The notes below the pieces were generated by a model. It had not been told where the DNA came from, ran no database searches, and saw only the letters and a list, made by a program, of their open reading frames with translations. From Phaeobacter sp. J2-8 (lineage in GTDB: Bacteria; Pseudomonadota; Alphaproteobacteria; Rhodobacterales; Rhodobacteraceae), in the NCBI RefSeq assembly GCF_022867865.1, contig NZ_JALIEC010000010.1, forward strand, positions 1-64,000: DNA of 64,000 nucleotides. Reading direction: 5' to 3'. The translations under genes and the position numbers were made by a program. Position 1 is the stretch's first letter. The number at the start of each line of letters is the position of its first letter. Below, in pieces: positions 28,899 through 38,500 of the stretch.

Positions 28899-29969
28899 AT
28901 GCCCCAAACCACATCAGATCAAATGCGCCTCGGCATTCTGTCGTTGATCGCGGCCTGCGCCATCTGGGGCGTGTCCGGGCTCTATTTCAAGCTGCTGTCG
29001 CACCTCCCCCCGATCGAGGTTCTGGCGCATCGCACATTCTGGTCTGCGGTGTTTTTTGTCGGCGTCGTGGCCTATCAGGGGCGATTGCCGGTGCTGCGCA
29101 CGGTGATGGCCAGCCGCCAGATCCTGATCCTTGCCGGCGCGGCGGTGGTCATCTCTTGCAATTGGTTCTGGTTCATCTGGGCCATCGGTCAGGGCCGCGC
29201 CACCGAGGCCAGCTTGGGCTATTTCATTTTTCCGCTGGTGGCGGTGCTTTTGGGCCGAATCTTCTTTGGTGAACGGCTGGGCGCCTTGCAATGGACCGCC
29301 GTTGGGTTGGCGGTCGGCGCGGTCGCATTGCTGACCTGGGGGCTGGGCGTCGCCCCCTGGATTTCTCTGTTGCTGGCCGTGACCTTTGGCGCTTACAGCG
29401 CGATCAAGAAACGCCTGTCTGCCGGTCCGGTGATCTCTGTCACGGGCGAGGTGCTGTTGATTGCCCCGCTGTCGCTGGTGATGATCCTCGGGTTTGGCGC
29501 GGCGGATGGTGCCGGGATCGACCGTATTCTGGCGGTCGGACAGCCCGGCGGACTGCGCTGGAGCGAAATCCTGTTGTTGATCGCCTCTGGCCCGATTACG
29601 GCGCTGCCGCTGATCCTGTTTTCAAATGCCACCCGCAAGGTGCCCTTGTCCACGGTTGGGCTGGTCCAATATCTGAACCCGACCCTGCAATTCCTTGTGG
29701 CAACGTTGATCTTTGCCGAACCGATAAGCCGATGGCACGCCATTGCCTTTCCTCTGATCTGGCTGGCACTGGCGATCTATACCATTGCCACCCTGCGCCG
29801 GGGCAAGGGTGACAAACAGACCGGGATCAATACGGACAGGTTTGATCAGGACAGGTCCGATCAGGGCGAGCCTGATCAGGAAAGTGCGGCGCGCAGGCTG
29901 GCGACACATTCCTCGACCGAGGCGGTGCTGCCCCAGAACTCACGCAGTGAAGGCTCGGCAAAGCCCTGA
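28899..29969 (+). CDS. rarD: EamA-family transporter RarD
   Basis: A 356-residue ten-helix membrane protein of the drug/metabolite transporter superfamily. The RarD subtype is shown by AACAIWGVSGLYFKLL, LAHRTFWS, NWFWFIWAIGQGRATEASLGYFIFPL and LSTVGLVQYLNPTLQF. The ATG at 28899 is used; earlier in-frame codons lack homology. The last ~45 residues are low-complexity and hydrophilic (GINTDRFDQDRSDQGEPDQE), coded by imperfect GATCAGG-containing repeats. The final 94 bases run antisense through the 3' end of the convergent LOG gene, so the tail may be a recent extension after loss of an earlier stop. Confidence 0.9.
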   Translation: MPQTTSDQMRLGILSLIAACAIWGVSGLYFKLLSHLPPIEVLAHRTFWSAVFFVGVVAYQGRLPVLRTVMASRQILILAGAAVVISCNWFWFIWAIGQGRATEASLGYFIFPLVAVLLGRIFFGERLGALQWTAVGLAVGAVALLTWGLGVAPWISLLLAVTFGAYSAIKKRLSAGPVISVTGEVLLIAPLSLVMILGFGAADGAGIDRILAVGQPGGLRWSEILLLIASGPITALPLILFSNATRKVPLSTVGLVQYLNPTLQFLVATLIFAEPISRWHAIAFPLIWLALAIYTIATLRRGKGDKQTGINTDRFDQDRSDQGEPDQESAARRLATHSSTEAVLPQNSRSEGSAKP

Positions 29970-30427
29970 TCAATCACATGATCCAGCAGCACCAACAGCG
30001 GATCCCAATAACCCGCGACATTCATCAGGATCACCGGCTTGGTATGCAGCCCCAGTTGCGCCCAGGTCAGCACCTCGAAGAATTCATCCAGTGACCCCGC
30101 CCCGCCGGGCAAAAGCACAACGGCATCGGCGTTCATCAGCATGACTTTCTTGCGTTCATGCATGGTCTCGGTGATGACAAAGGTCGACAAATCGCGTTTG
30201 CCGACCTCGTGATCCAACAAATGCGTCGGGATGACGCCAAAGGTCTGGCCGCCGCTTTCCTGGGCCGACCGCGCCACGCGCCCCATCAACCCGATGTCCC
30301 CGGCACCATAGACCAGACGCCATTTGTTCAGGGCAAGCGCCCGGCCCAGATCTTCGGCGGCCGCAGCATAGGCCGGATTGGCCCCATCCCGCGACCCGCA
30401 ATACACACAAACCGAGATGTCGGTCAT
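29876..30427 (-). CDS. LOG family protein (nucleoside 5'-monophosphate phosphoribohydrolase)
   Basis: A 183-residue Rossmann-like enzyme of the LONELY GUY family, which releases the base from (cytokinin) riboside monophosphates. Motifs are VCVYCGSRDG at the N-terminus, YGAGDIGLMG, the Arg-containing ITETMHERKKVM, and LPGGAGSLDEFFEVLTW, equivalent to the canonical PGGxGTxxE. The start MTDISV at 30427 is used; the longer frame to 30574 adds an unconserved leader. It overlaps the end of rarD tail-to-tail. Confidence 0.92.
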   Translation of the reverse strand: MTDISVCVYCGSRDGANPAYAAAAEDLGRALALNKWRLVYGAGDIGLMGRVARSAQESGGQTFGVIPTHLLDHEVGKRDLSTFVITETMHERKKVMLMNADAVVLLPGGAGSLDEFFEVLTWAQLGLHTKPVILMNVAGYWDPLLVLLDHVIDQGFAEPSLREFWGSTASVEECVASLRAALS

Positions 30428-30721
30428 TGTCACTCGCTCCTCAAACTGGGGTCCTGTAATCTGGCGCCATACTGCCCGCGTGCCGGGGGAAGTCAACGGA
30501 TGCCGCACCGCGGAAACGACAGCGGACCATGTGCGGCGCAATTCAAAGGCGAAAATGTCGCCGGGAATCCACATTTTGACCGGGAAACCCTTTGGCGATA
30601 GAGTTTTTTTCGCTTTTTCAAGTGGGCTGCATGGTCATTTGTGCAATTGTGTTGCGATTATTGCCGCAGGCGCGCAAACAGGCTGCCACGTGCGCAACCG
30701 GGCGTGCGGAAGGGACCGACG

Positions 30722-32575
30722 ATGACGAAATGGATTGGATTGCTGGGGGGCGGGGCTGCTGGGGTGGCTGTGGCGGCGGCTGGCTATGTTGGCCTGACGG
30801 TGAGCGGGGTTTTGAAACCCGATGCGCCGGACCCCGCGGCGCTGATCGTGCCCGATCCGCTGCCCGCCTCTGATGATACAGATGTACCGGACGCGGATGG
30901 TGGCGCGGCTGAGGTCACACAAGACCCAGCGGACGAGATCGCGGCAGAGCCCACAACAGAGCCGCCTACGGATGTGCCGACAGATGCGCCGGCAGATGCG
31001 CCGGAACCAACCCCAGAGGATCCGGCCCAGATTGCCGCCCTGCCCGACGCGCAAGCGCCGGAGCCTGACACAGACCCGGAGGCTACCGCGCCATTGGCGC
31101 CGCCGGTGTTCGATCTGGTGCGGGTCGAACCCGATGGTTCGGCTCTGGTCGCAGGCAAAGGTGTGCCACGGTCCCAGGTTGTGATCCTGCTCGACAATGC
31201 GGAAATCGCCGAAACCCTGGCCGGGCGGGACGGCAAATTTGTCAGCCTGATGACCCTGTCGCCCAGCCCGCAACCCCGGTTGATGACATTGGCGATGCGG
31301 CACAACGGAACCGAGGTTTTCTCGGAAACCGACATCATCGTCGCGCCCTTTGGCCCCAAGCCCACCCCCGTGGCCGAACCAGAGCTAGAGACGCAACCCG
31401 ATCTGGTGGCCGAAGCGGCCGAACCAGAGGTCGACACGCCGACCACAGCGGACGTCGCGCCAGTTGAGCCGGAGGTCACGGAACCGGTCATCACCGAGGT
31501 TGTGCCAGCCGAGCCTGAAGTCACGGAACCGGTCGTCACTGAGGTCGCGCCAGCCGAGCCTGAGGTCACAGAACCTGTCGTCGCTGAGGTCGCGCCAGCA
31601 GAACCGGAGGTCACAGAACCTGTCGTCGCTGAGGTCGCGCCAGCCGAACCTGAAGTCACGGAACCTGTCGTCGCAGAGGTTGCGCCAGCAGAACCGGAGG
31701 TCACAGAACCTGTCGTCGCTGAGGTCGCGCCAGCCGAACCTGAAGTCACGGAACCTGTCGTCGCAGAGGTTGCGCCAGCAGAACCGGAGGTCACGGAACC
31801 GGTCGTCGCCGAAGTTGCGCCTGCCGAGCCAGAAGTCCCGGAACCTGTCGTAGCCGAAGTTGCGCCTGCCGAGCCAGAAGTCCCGGAACCGGTCGTCACT
31901 GAGGTTGTACCAGCCGAACCTGAAGTCACGGAACCTGTCGTCACTGAGGTCACACCCGCCGAGCCTGAGACCACAGAACCTGTCGTCGCCGAGGGCGAGC
32001 CGGACACGGAAACGCCGCCGACGCTTCTTGCCTCGGACGAAGAAGGTGTGCGGGTTCTGGCCGGGCCAGAGGTGCTGGACCGGGTTGCGATCGATTCAAT
32101 CAGTTATGACGATGCCGGCGACGTCGCATTGGCGGGTCGTGGGACCGGTCGTGGGGCCGGCACCGAGGGTGGCGGATTTGTCCGCGTCTACCTCGACAAT
32201 ACGCCAATCACCACGTCCCGCATCCGCGAAGACGGCTCTTGGCGGGTGCGCCTGCCCGAGGTCGACAAAGGCGTCTATGTCCTGCGGGTGGATGAGGTGG
32301 ATGAAGATGGCGACGTCAAATCACGCGCCGAAACCCCGTTCCAACGCGAAGACCGCGAAACATTGGAACGCGCCTCGGACGGTGACAACAGCCCAATCAA
32401 GGTCTTGACCGTGCAACCGGGCAATACGCTGTGGCAGATCGCGCGCGAACGGTATGGCGAGGGATTGCTCTATGTTCGGGTGTTCGATGCAAACCGTAAC
32501 CAAATCCGTGACCCGGATCTGATTTATCCCGGCCAGGTGTTTGATTTGCCCGACGACACGGCCCCGGCGGACTAA
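30722..32575 (+). CDS. LysM-domain cell-envelope protein with a 12-copy acidic repeat
   Basis: A 617-residue protein. A hydrophobic N-terminus (LLGGGAAGVAVAAAGYVGL) serves as signal or anchor and is followed by a disordered acidic Pro/Ala/Glu/Asp region. A small Ig-like beta domain (around 125-205, FDLVRVEPDGSALVAG and NGTEVFSETDIIV) precedes the repeat (residues ~246-425) of 15-mers of the form APAEPEVTEPVVAEV. A second similar beta domain follows (VRVYLDNTPITTSRI). A C-terminal LysM domain (VQPGNTLWQIARERYG) ends at YPGQVFDLPD. LysM binds peptidoglycan, and the repeat probably acts as a spacer. Proteins of this design are common in Rhodobacteraceae. ATG 30722 has AAGGGA upstream. Confidence 0.88.
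   Translation: MTKWIGLLGGGAAGVAVAAAGYVGLTVSGVLKPDAPDPAALIVPDPLPASDDTDVPDADGGAAEVTQDPADEIAAEPTTEPPTDVPTDAPADAPEPTPEDPAQIAALPDAQAPEPDTDPEATAPLAPPVFDLVRVEPDGSALVAGKGVPRSQVVILLDNAEIAETLAGRDGKFVSLMTLSPSPQPRLMTLAMRHNGTEVFSETDIIVAPFGPKPTPVAEPELETQPDLVAEAAEPEVDTPTTADVAPVEPEVTEPVITEVVPAEPEVTEPVVTEVAPAEPEVTEPVVAEVAPAEPEVTEPVVAEVAPAEPEVTEPVVAEVAPAEPEVTEPVVAEVAPAEPEVTEPVVAEVAPAEPEVTEPVVAEVAPAEPEVPEPVVAEVAPAEPEVPEPVVTEVVPAEPEVTEPVVTEVTPAEPETTEPVVAEGEPDTETPPTLLASDEEGVRVLAGPEVLDRVAIDSISYDDAGDVALAGRGTGRGAGTEGGGFVRVYLDNTPITTSRIREDGSWRVRLPEVDKGVYVLRVDEVDEDGDVKSRAETPFQREDRETLERASDGDNSPIKVLTVQPGNTLWQIARERYGEGLLYVRVFDANRNQIRDPDLIYPGQVFDLPDDTAPAD
31457..31996 (+). repeat. 45-bp in-frame tandem repeat, 12 units
   Basis: Twelve contiguous 45-bp units within the LysM gene encode 15-residue repeats. 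Units in the middle (about 31560-31790) form a 90-bp higher-order pattern in which two nucleotide variants alternate, differing at synonymous positions such as GCGCCAGCCGAACCT versus GCGCCAGCAGAACCG. This indicates recent duplication of unit pairs. Confidence 0.9.
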
Positions 32576-32594
32576 GACCTTTGGGCCAGCGCCC

Positions 32595-33083
32595 CTACCC
32601 CTCGGGCAAAAGCGGCGTGCCAATCTGGACGCTGCCATAAGGGGACAGGCGACAGCCAAAACCCGGCGGCAGCGCGTCTTTCGGCGTCAGATCAATGATC
32701 CGCTGCTCGTACCGCCGCCGCAGACAGGACACCGCCGCACCACAGGTGTCGCGCCAGTGCAGCCAAAGCCGTTGATCATTTTGCAGGGACATCCGCCGAT
32801 CCTGCCCGGCGCCCTGACGGTGACGCCGATAGATTTCTGCCATCACCCGGTCCAGATCCGCCAAAACCGCGTTGTCGCATATGGCGTGTTCGGGCGCGGT
32901 CATCCGCGGCAGACATCTGAAACTGGGGCCAGTAAATCCGGGACTGGTGAAACCGGGGTCGGCGCGGTCCGAACTGACCGGGATTTCGACGCGGGCCGAA
33001 CCTTGCGGATCCGCGACCGCACCCTGCGCCGCGGTCAAATGCACCAATAGCGCCACAACGGTCATGCGTATTCTGTGTGTCAT
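32595..33083 (-). CDS. LprI-like (DUF1311) periplasmic protein
   Basis: A 162-residue secreted protein with a signal peptide (TVVALLVHLTAAQGAVA). The domain has paired cysteines in the pattern PSFRCLPRMTAPEHAIC, LADLDRVMAEIYRRHR, QRLWLHWRDTCGAAVSCLRRRYEQRI. This matches the lysozyme-inhibitor LprI N-terminal family (DUF1311). It may protect peptidoglycan or simply be a small envelope protein. The segment DPGFTSPGFTGPSF is coded by short imperfect repeats. It converges on the LysM gene with 19 bases between stops. Confidence 0.82.
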   Translation of the reverse strand: MTHRIRMTVVALLVHLTAAQGAVADPQGSARVEIPVSSDRADPGFTSPGFTGPSFRCLPRMTAPEHAICDNAVLADLDRVMAEIYRRHRQGAGQDRRMSLQNDQRLWLHWRDTCGAAVSCLRRRYEQRIIDLTPKDALPPGFGCRLSPYGSVQIGTPLLPEG

Positions 33084-33265
33084 AAACCCCTCGCCCGCCG
33101 CAGTCTTGCATCAAAAACAGGCTAGCACGTGGTGGGCGCGGCGACCTACCCCCCCTCGCGCAGAGTTGAAATCCAGCTTTATCGGACCCAAAGGAGCGTT
33201 TCCCATATACAGCGATCATCAGATCCAGGCCCGCGCCGGATCAGGCGCGCACGCGCCCGCAATCG

Positions 33266-33709
33266 TCAAAGCTTGCGCTGCACCTCAAGCTTCGTGCCCA
33301 GCAGACAAAGGTCCAACGTGCGCGGCGGCAGACGGCCAATAGCCTCGAATATCGGGATCAGGCTCAGCTGGTTATGAGCTTCGACAATCTTGTCGCCGTC
33401 ATGGCGCATCATGATCTGGCTTCGGGTGGCAACCTTGGTGCCATCTTTGCGGTAAACCGCTGTGATATCACATAAAATCGCCAACCACGGCCCGTCTTCG
33501 ACCGCAAGCAGGATCGTATGGCGAATGTCGGAAAATTGCGCGGTCATCATCCGGTGAAAGGCCCTGAATTCATCGGGTCCGATTTGATCGACCTCTTCCA
33601 GACCCTGGATGCTGGCCGCGCCGGAAAACATTTCATAGATCGCCGAAACATCTTCGTGTCGCCAGACGCGATCCAGAAATTCCTGCGCAATGTCGCGTTT
33701 CTGTGCCAC
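33266..33709 (-). CDS. SnoaL-like / NTF2-fold polyketide cyclase-like protein
   Basis: A 147-residue single-domain protein with the features of the SnoaL-like family: an N-terminal helix (DIAQEFLDRVWRHEDVSAIYEMF), GPDEFRAFHRMMTAQFSDIRHTIL, and beta strands ending with HDGDKIVEAHNQLSLIPIFEAIG. These proteins are cyclases, hydratases or scaffolds; no specific substrate can be inferred. It stands alone, with 182 bases of gene-free DNA to the LprI-like gene. Confidence 0.75.
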   Translation of the reverse strand: MAQKRDIAQEFLDRVWRHEDVSAIYEMFSGAASIQGLEEVDQIGPDEFRAFHRMMTAQFSDIRHTILLAVEDGPWLAILCDITAVYRKDGTKVATRSQIMMRHDGDKIVEAHNQLSLIPIFEAIGRLPPRTLDLCLLGTKLEVQRKL

Positions 33710-33841
33710 GGCTCTTTCCGGATAAGTCCATACAATTGGATGACTAGTATATCACAAAACTAAACTGAGACTAACCTCAGCCCCGGGATCAACCAAGAGA
33801 TAAATTGACATTCCCGCAGACGCCATTGCCAGCGCCCGGAC

Positions 33842-33874
33842 GAAAAAGGCCCGCCGAAACAATTCAGCGGGCCC
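33842..33874 (-). terminator. Intrinsic terminator of superoxide dismutase gene
   Basis: Seven-base arms GGCCCGC (33848-33854) and GCGGGCC (33867-33873) enclose a 12-base loop. On the minus strand the stem is followed directly by TTTTT (plus-strand AAAAA at 33843-33847). It lies about 20 bases after the stop codon at 33896. Confidence 0.85.
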
Positions 33875-33895
33875 TCTCAAACTTGGTCAGATCGA

Positions 33896-34504
33896 TCAGG
33901 CCGCGGAGAGACGCTCCGCGACATTTTCCCAATTCACCAGGTTTTCCAGGAAGTTATCCAGGTAAGCCGGGCGTTTGTTGCGGAAATCAATGTAATAGGA
34001 ATGTTCCCAGACGTCACAGCCCAGAAGCGCCGTTTGACCAAAGCACAGCGGGTTGACGCCATTTTCGGTCTTGGTCACCTTCAGCGTGCCATCGGTGTCC
34101 ACCACCAGCCAGGCCCAGCCAGAGCCGAACTGACCCGCGCCTGCGGCTGCGAATTGCTTTTTGAATTCATCGGTAGAGCCGAAAGCATCCTTGATGCGGC
34201 TTTCCAGTTCGCCCGGCATGTCCTTGCCGCCCGGCCCCATCATGTCCCAGAACTGGGCATGGTTCCAATGCTGCGAGGCATTGTTGAAGATGCCGGATTG
34301 CGCCACGGCAGCGGAATCATAGGTGCCTTTGACGATCTCTTCGAGAGATTTGCCGTCCCATTCGGTGCCGGCAATCAGCTTGTTGCCGTTGTCGACATAG
34401 GCCTTGTGGTGAATGTCGTGGTGGTATTCCAACGTTTCCTGGCTCATGCCGAGACCGGCCAGAGCGTCATGTGCATAGGGAAGATCGGGAAGTTCGAAAG
34501 CCAT
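33896..34504 (-). CDS. sodB: Superoxide dismutase (Fe/Mn family)
   Basis: A 202-residue cytoplasmic enzyme dismutating superoxide. Metal ligands are seen in MSQETLEYHHDIHHKAYVDN (first His), NASQHWNHAQFW (second His) and DVWEHSYYIDFRNKRPAYL (Asp and third His). GAGQFGSGWAWLV is the Fe/Mn-SOD signature. Neighbouring residues suggest the iron type, but cofactor choice is uncertain. The start at MAFELPDLPYAHDAL (34504) is standard; the frame's earlier ATG adds three residues. A strong terminator follows. Confidence 0.95.
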   Translation of the reverse strand: MAFELPDLPYAHDALAGLGMSQETLEYHHDIHHKAYVDNGNKLIAGTEWDGKSLEEIVKGTYDSAAVAQSGIFNNASQHWNHAQFWDMMGPGGKDMPGELESRIKDAFGSTDEFKKQFAAAGAGQFGSGWAWLVVDTDGTLKVTKTENGVNPLCFGQTALLGCDVWEHSYYIDFRNKRPAYLDNFLENLVNWENVAERLSAA

Positions 34505-34973
34505 GGGTAACACCCCCTTATTTGTGATCAGGTTCCACGGTCATAAGTGAGCGCCTGCGCCGGTGAGGTCAACCCCTGGTCCTGTTGACGGGCGGGGTGC
34601 AACCGTTGGAATTTTGGGCTTTCTGTAAATTGCGCCAAGGTGATGCGCCCCGGACTGCGGCGGCGTCGGGTTTATATGTGGTATGTTGGATGGGCGGTTG
34701 GGTCAAATTGCGGGGCAATTGTTGGGGGGAGCGCCCAAGATCACAGGGGAAATGCAGAGGGGCAGCCGCCAAACCGCAGAGTAGATGGCGGGCTACCCCC
34801 CAAAACCGCAGGATAAATGGGGGGCCAGCCCCCCAAACCGCAGGATAAATGGGGGGCCAGCCCCCCAAACCACAGGACAGATGGGGGGCCAGCCCCCCAA
34901 ACCCCCTGGGATATTTCCACCAGGAGAAAGCCCGAACCGGCGATCCTATTGCGGCAATGGGGTGTCGGTTGCC
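34505..34973. other. 469-bp gene-free region with stem-loop repeat array
   Basis: Between sodB (starting at 34504) and the end of soxG. The segment 34505-34722 holds the sodB promoter region and no gene. From 34723 to 34916 is the repeat array listed separately. The short frames crossing the array code for repeated GGQPPKPQDKW-type peptides and are by-products of the repeat. Confidence 0.5.
34723..34916. repeat. 32-bp tandem stem-loop array, copy B
   Basis: Units start at 34755, 34787, 34819, 34851 and 34883, a strict 32-bp period, with a sixth decayed unit at about 34723. The last three share a perfect palindromic core (GGGGGG-CCAG-CCCCCC) and a linker AAACCGCAGGATAAAT or a close variant. 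The final core runs into ACCCCCTGGGATATTT (to 34916). Read on the minus strand, the array starts about 60 bases after the soxG stop. There are no unique spacers, so it is not a CRISPR. Confidence 0.85.
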
Positions 34974-35558
34974 TCAGCGATCAAAGAAGGCGACAGCAGA
35001 TCCCGGTTGTGCCGCGGTTTTCAGCAGATCAAAAACATATTGCGCGACCGAGCGGAAACAGATGATCTGCGCCGAAGTTTCGCTTTTCAACCAGAAGGCC
35101 GCAGGTGTTTGTGCCAGGCGAGAGCGGCGCAATTCGCCAACAGGAAGGCCCGTACGCGACATATCCGCCGGGGTCAGTTTTGCCAGCACGTCCCGCAGAC
35201 CGGCGCCGCGCAAATCAAAGCTGCTGCGTGCGTCCGACATATCGGTGACCAACGCATGGCGGCCGTCCAGGCACCCGGCCATGCCAGCCAGCGCGCTGTC
35301 GGCTTCGTCATAGGGGCACAGGATCAGCAATTCATCCGGCGACATCCACAAGATCGCCCGGTCCCCAACCCAATTGGCGCCCCGTGGTCCGGGCATATCA
35401 AGACCGGTGACGCCGGTGGCCGCATTCTTGACTTCGATGCTGGCCAAATCACCGCGCAGGGCAATCATTGCCTGTGGCGCGGCTTCGCGGATCGAGATCA
35501 AGCCATTAAACGCCGCACCGCCCAGCGCCATTGCCGGGGTCGCCTGTGTTTCAGACAT
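34974..35558 (-). CDS. soxG: Sarcosine oxidase gamma subunit
   Basis: A 194-residue subunit of heterotetrameric sarcosine oxidase, which oxidises N-methylglycine to glycine and passes formaldehyde to tetrahydrofolate. The family pattern includes LDMPGPRGANWVGDRAILWMSPDELLILCP, DMSDARSSFDLRG and TGLPVGELRRSRLAQTPAAFW. The start MSETQATPAM at 35558 overlaps soxA by eight bases. It is the last gene of soxB-membrane protein-soxD-soxA-soxG. Confidence 0.93.
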   Translation of the reverse strand: MSETQATPAMALGGAAFNGLISIREAAPQAMIALRGDLASIEVKNAATGVTGLDMPGPRGANWVGDRAILWMSPDELLILCPYDEADSALAGMAGCLDGRHALVTDMSDARSSFDLRGAGLRDVLAKLTPADMSRTGLPVGELRRSRLAQTPAAFWLKSETSAQIICFRSVAQYVFDLLKTAAQPGSAVAFFDR

Positions 35559-38500
35559 TCTGTTTCTCCCCGTCTTTGTCATAGAAGACCGGATCGACGA
35601 TCCGCGCCTCGATTGTGGTCACACCGTCGGATTTGGCGAAGTGGATCACCTCGCCCAGGCGGTCGGGGCCATTTTGCACCAAGCCCATGGCAATCCCGCG
35701 CCCGAGGGTCGGGGAATAATAGGTCGAGGTGACACGGCCAAACACCTTGCGCTGGCCGTTAGCGTTGCGGCCTTCGGCCACGGCATAGGCCCCGTCCGGC
35801 AGGACCGCACCATCGCATGTTTCCAGTCCCACCAGTTTCCAGCGGTCCGGGCGTGCCATATCCGGTCGGGCCTGCGCCCGTTTGCCGAGGTAATCGGTCT
35901 TTTTCTTGGAAATCGCCCAGTCCATCCCCAGATCCTGTGGGATCACTGTGCCGTCGGTTTCGTCACCGATCATGATGAAGCCCTTTTCCGCCCGCATGAC
36001 ATGCAGCGCCTCGGTGCCATATGGCATGACGCCGAAGTCGCGGCAGGCGCTTAGCAGGTGATCCCAGAGATGCCGGGCGTAACCGGCCTTGACCGGGATT
36101 TCAAAGCTGAGTTCGCCGGAGAAGGAAATGCGGAAGATCCGCACCGGAATGCCGCCCAGCGCGCCCTCGACCCAGCCCATGAACGGCAGGGTTTCGCGGC
36201 TGACATCCAGACCCCCGACGGCCTCCAGCAGCTTGCGGGCGTTGGGGCCGACCACGGCAATCTGGCCGTATTGCTCGGTCACATTGGCAACATAGACCTG
36301 CCAATCCCACCATTCGCATTGCAGCCAATCTTCCATATGGGCATGGATGTGATCTGCGCCGCCGGAGGTGGTGTGGCAGAGGTAGGTGTCCGCGTCCAAC
36401 CGCGCAACAACGCCGTCATCCATCAGAAACCCGTTTTCATTGCACATCAGCCCATAGCGGCAGCGCCCCGGTTTCAGGGTCGACATCATGTTGGTGTAGA
36501 GCATGTCGAGGAACCGGCCCGCATCCGGGCCTTTGACGATCAGCTTGCCCAGGGTCGAGGCATCCAGAAGCCCGACATTTTTCCGGGTGTTGGTGACTTC
36601 GCGCGTGACCGCGTCATGGGTCGTTTCGCCGGGGCGTTTCAGGCAATAGGGGCGGCGCCATTGGCCGACCGGCTCCCATTCGGCACCATTGGCCGCCAAC
36701 CAATCATGGATCGGCGTGCGGCGGATTGGTTGAAAGGTGTCGCCGCGCCCCGGCCCCGCGATGGCCCCCATCGAGATCGGGGTATATGGCGGGCGAAAGG
36801 TGGTGGTGCCGACATCCGGGATATCTGCGCCCAGCGCGCCGGACAGGATGGCCAGACCGTTGATATTGCTTAACTTTCCTTGATCCGTTGCCATGCCGAG
36901 CGTGGTATAGCGTTTGGCGTGTTCGACGCTTTCAAACCCTTCGCGCGCGGCCAGCTGGACGTCGGACACTTTGACATCGTTCTGGAAATCCAGCCAGGCT
37001 TTGGCCCTGTGGTGCACGCCCGCACCCTGGGGCATCATCCAGACGGGGGCGAGTGGTGCCTCTTCCTGCGCTTGCGCCTGCGGCGCGGCGCTGGTCATCG
37101 GAGGGGTCTTGGTGATCTGTGCCGCTGTGGCCACCGCGTCGTCCAGCACCTCTTGCAGGGTGAACATCCCATTGGCCGCGCCGGTTGTGGTCACAAAAGC
37201 CTGGCCCTTATCGCCCGTGGGCGGGCGGTTGTGGTCTGGGCGGAACATGGCACGGGTCTCGTCCCAGCAAAGCTTGCCGCCACAATGGGACCAGAGGTGC
37301 ACCACCGGCGACCAGCCGCCCGACATCGCAACCGCATCGCAGGCGATTTCATCAATCACGGCCCCCCCGGCCCCTGCATGCGCACAAAGGGCCACGCCGG
37401 TCACCCGCTTTTGCCCTATCACATGGTCGATTGCATGGCCTTGCAGAATGCGAATGCCCAGGGCGCGGGCCTCTGCCATCAGGGGGCTGTCCTGGGGCAG
37501 GACACGGGCATCAACAATCGCAGGCACGGCCAGCCCCGCACGGCGCAAGATCAGCGCGCTGCGATAGGCGTCATCATTGTTGGTGACGATCACCGTGCGG
37601 TCACCGGGGCTGACGCCCCAATTCACCACATAATCGCGCAGCGCACTGGCCAGCATGACACCGGGCAGATCGTTGCCCGCAAAAGCCAGCGGGCGTTCAA
37701 GGGCGCCTGTGGCGGTGATGATCTGCGCCGCACGAATACGCCAGAGCCGGTGGCGCGGCCCTTTGGCCGCCGGGGTGTGATCGGTAAGACGTTCATAAGC
37801 CAGCGCATAGCCGTGGTCATAGACCCCTGCCCCCATGCACCGGGTGCGCAGGCTGACATTGTCCATTGCATTCAGAGAGGCCAGGAGACCGCCGATGTAA
37901 TCCTCGGGGGGTTGATCGCCAATCTCGCCGCCATCCACCGGGGCGCGCCCGCCCCAATCGACGTCTTGTTCAATCAGCAGCACCCGGACGCCGGTTTCGC
38001 CAATGCGTTTCGCGGTCTCCATCCCGGCGATGCCGCCGCCGATGATCAGCACATCGACATGGGCATGGAAATGTTCGTAGCTGTCAGGATCGCGGGCCTC
38101 TGGATCGGGGGCGCGGCCGAGCCCGGCGGATTTGCGAATGATCGGTTCGTACAGGTGTTTCCAGAAGCTGCGAGGCCAGGTGAAGGTCTTGTAATAAAAC
38201 CCCGCAGGCAGGAAGGACGCAAAGCGTGCGTTGATTGCGCCGATGTCGAAATTCAGACTGGGCCAGTGGTTCTGGCTTGTGGCCTCGAGCCCGTCGAACA
38301 CTTCGGTGGTGGTGGCGCGTTGGTTGGGTTCGAACCGATCGCCGCGGCCAAGGCCGACCAATGCATTGGGTTCCTCTGCGCCGCTGGCGACAATGCCGCG
38401 CGGGCGGTGGTATTTGAAGCTGCGGCCAACCAACATCTGATCATTTGCCAACAAGGCAGAGGCGAGCGTGTCACCCGCATAGCCGGTCAGGCGTTTGCCG

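Noticed and set aside
30784-32007. 407-codon Ser/Gly/Thr-rich minus-strand frame
   Set aside because: It is the antisense translation of the 45-bp repeat in the LysM gene.
34723-34916. Possible CRISPR array (regular 32-bp period)
   Set aside because: The whole unit repeats, including the linkers; there are no unique spacers, and no cas genes are nearby.
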